Assembly (NCBI GenBank): GCA_019090565.1
Contig: JAHRVS010000198.1
Location: 1 to 5,552 of the forward strand
Reading direction: 5' to 3'
Length of the DNA stretch: 5,552 nt
Source of the DNA: Gammaproteobacteria bacterium
Lineage (GTDB): Bacteria > Pseudomonadota > Gammaproteobacteria > Pseudomonadales > UBA3067
A model generated the notes under the pieces. It did not search any database and was not told the DNA's origin. It worked only from the letters and a program-made list of their open reading frames with translations. Below, one piece after another: positions 5,167-5,552 of the stretch; positions within the stretch are counted from its first letter, which is position 1, and each line of letters starts with the position of its first letter. The position numbers were made by a program, and so were the translations under genes.

Positions 5167-5552
5167 CTAACTATCGTCGCAGTCAGCGGGCTCGGCATAC
5201 AGGTCATAATCATCGGCTGCGGTAACGCGTGCGTCGAATATATCCCCTGGGTTTAGGTCCCATTCGTTTTTAATAATAACCTCGCCGTCGATTTCAGGTG
5301 CATCGCCCCAGCTGCGGCCAAAAATGTTTTCTTCGTCGACGTGGTCCACAATAACCTGCAGTGTTCGGCCTACTTTTTTCTGTAATCGCGCTGCGCTGAT
5401 CTGGGCTTGTTTTTCCATAAAGCGCGCCCATCGCTCTTCTTTGATTTCTTCGGGAACATGTTCGGCAATGTCATTTGCCGGAGCGCCGTCAACCGGTGAA
5501 TATTTAAAGCAGCCAACACGGTCTAGTTGTGCCGTTTCTAGCCAATCCAGTA
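5167..5552 (-). CDS. rimO: Ribosomal protein S12 methylthiotransferase RimO, C-terminal part
   Basis: The frame is open from the window edge to a TAG at 5167-5169 and encodes the last 127 residues. RimO is a radical-SAM iron-sulfur enzyme that adds a methylthio group to an aspartate of ribosomal protein S12. The visible part has the end of the radical-SAM region, LDRVGCFKYSPVDGAPAND, then PEEIKEERWARFM and the C-terminal TRAM domain with GRTLQVIVD, NIFGRSWGDAPEIDG, LNPGDIFDARV and the typical YDLY near the end. The match to gammaproteobacterial RimO is unmistakable. The catalytic CxxxCxxC motif lies outside the window. A short acidic tail (AEPADCDDS) follows the point where many homologues end. 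The ATG at 5418 is an internal methionine in ...RWARFM, not the start. Confidence 0.96.
   Translation of the reverse strand, partial: LDWLETAQLDRVGCFKYSPVDGAPANDIAEHVPEEIKEERWARFMEKQAQISAARLQKKVGRTLQVIVDHVDEENIFGRSWGDAPEIDGEVIIKNEWDLNPGDIFDARVTAADDYDLYAEPADCDDS

Overview
The window looks like chromosomal DNA of a gammaproteobacterium, possibly a marine or polysaccharide-degrading lineage. This rests on the close fit of the RimO C-terminus to gammaproteobacterial sequences, the moderate GC content, and a periplasmic-binding-protein gene paired with a PAS sensor. No 16S or other taxonomic marker is present, so the placement is an inference. All intact protein genes lie on the minus strand.

Layout from low to high coordinates. 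(1) 1-1264: N-terminal 421 residues of a membrane-bound PAS sensor whose output domain lies outside the window. (2) 1332-2093: a secreted solute-binding-like protein directly upstream of the sensor in transcription order, 67 bases apart, so probably one operon. A perfect TATAAT -10 box lies at 2200-2205, and a perfect 12-bp inverted repeat (2141-2190) sits at the start of the predicted leader. (3) 2094-3238: about 1.1 kb without an intact gene. It holds a decayed plus-strand DUF302 gene (about 2491-2795) and, starting where its homology ends, the first copy of a short dispersed repeat. A fragment of the repeat and a second full copy follow. (4) 3239-4855: nnr, the two-domain NAD(P)HX repair enzyme. 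(5) 4856-5166: a gap holding the third repeat copy and a nested inverted repeat. (6) 5167-5552: the C-terminal end of rimO, the ribosomal protein S12 methylthiotransferase.

The most notable signal is the repeat family: three copies in the same orientation (2797-2909, 3083-3221, 4903-5026) plus a 28-base fragment (3007-3034). All three share an invariant 16-base core. A small hairpin beside the core stays paired in every copy through G-U-compatible changes when read as plus-strand RNA. The ends of the two full copies show one compensatory change. Two copies flank nnr as direct repeats and one lies at the broken end of the DUF302 relic, which suggests a small mobile or recombinogenic element. 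The two housekeeping genes are otherwise ordinary. The binding-protein/sensor pair suggests detection of an extracellular solute, with ligand and output unknown.
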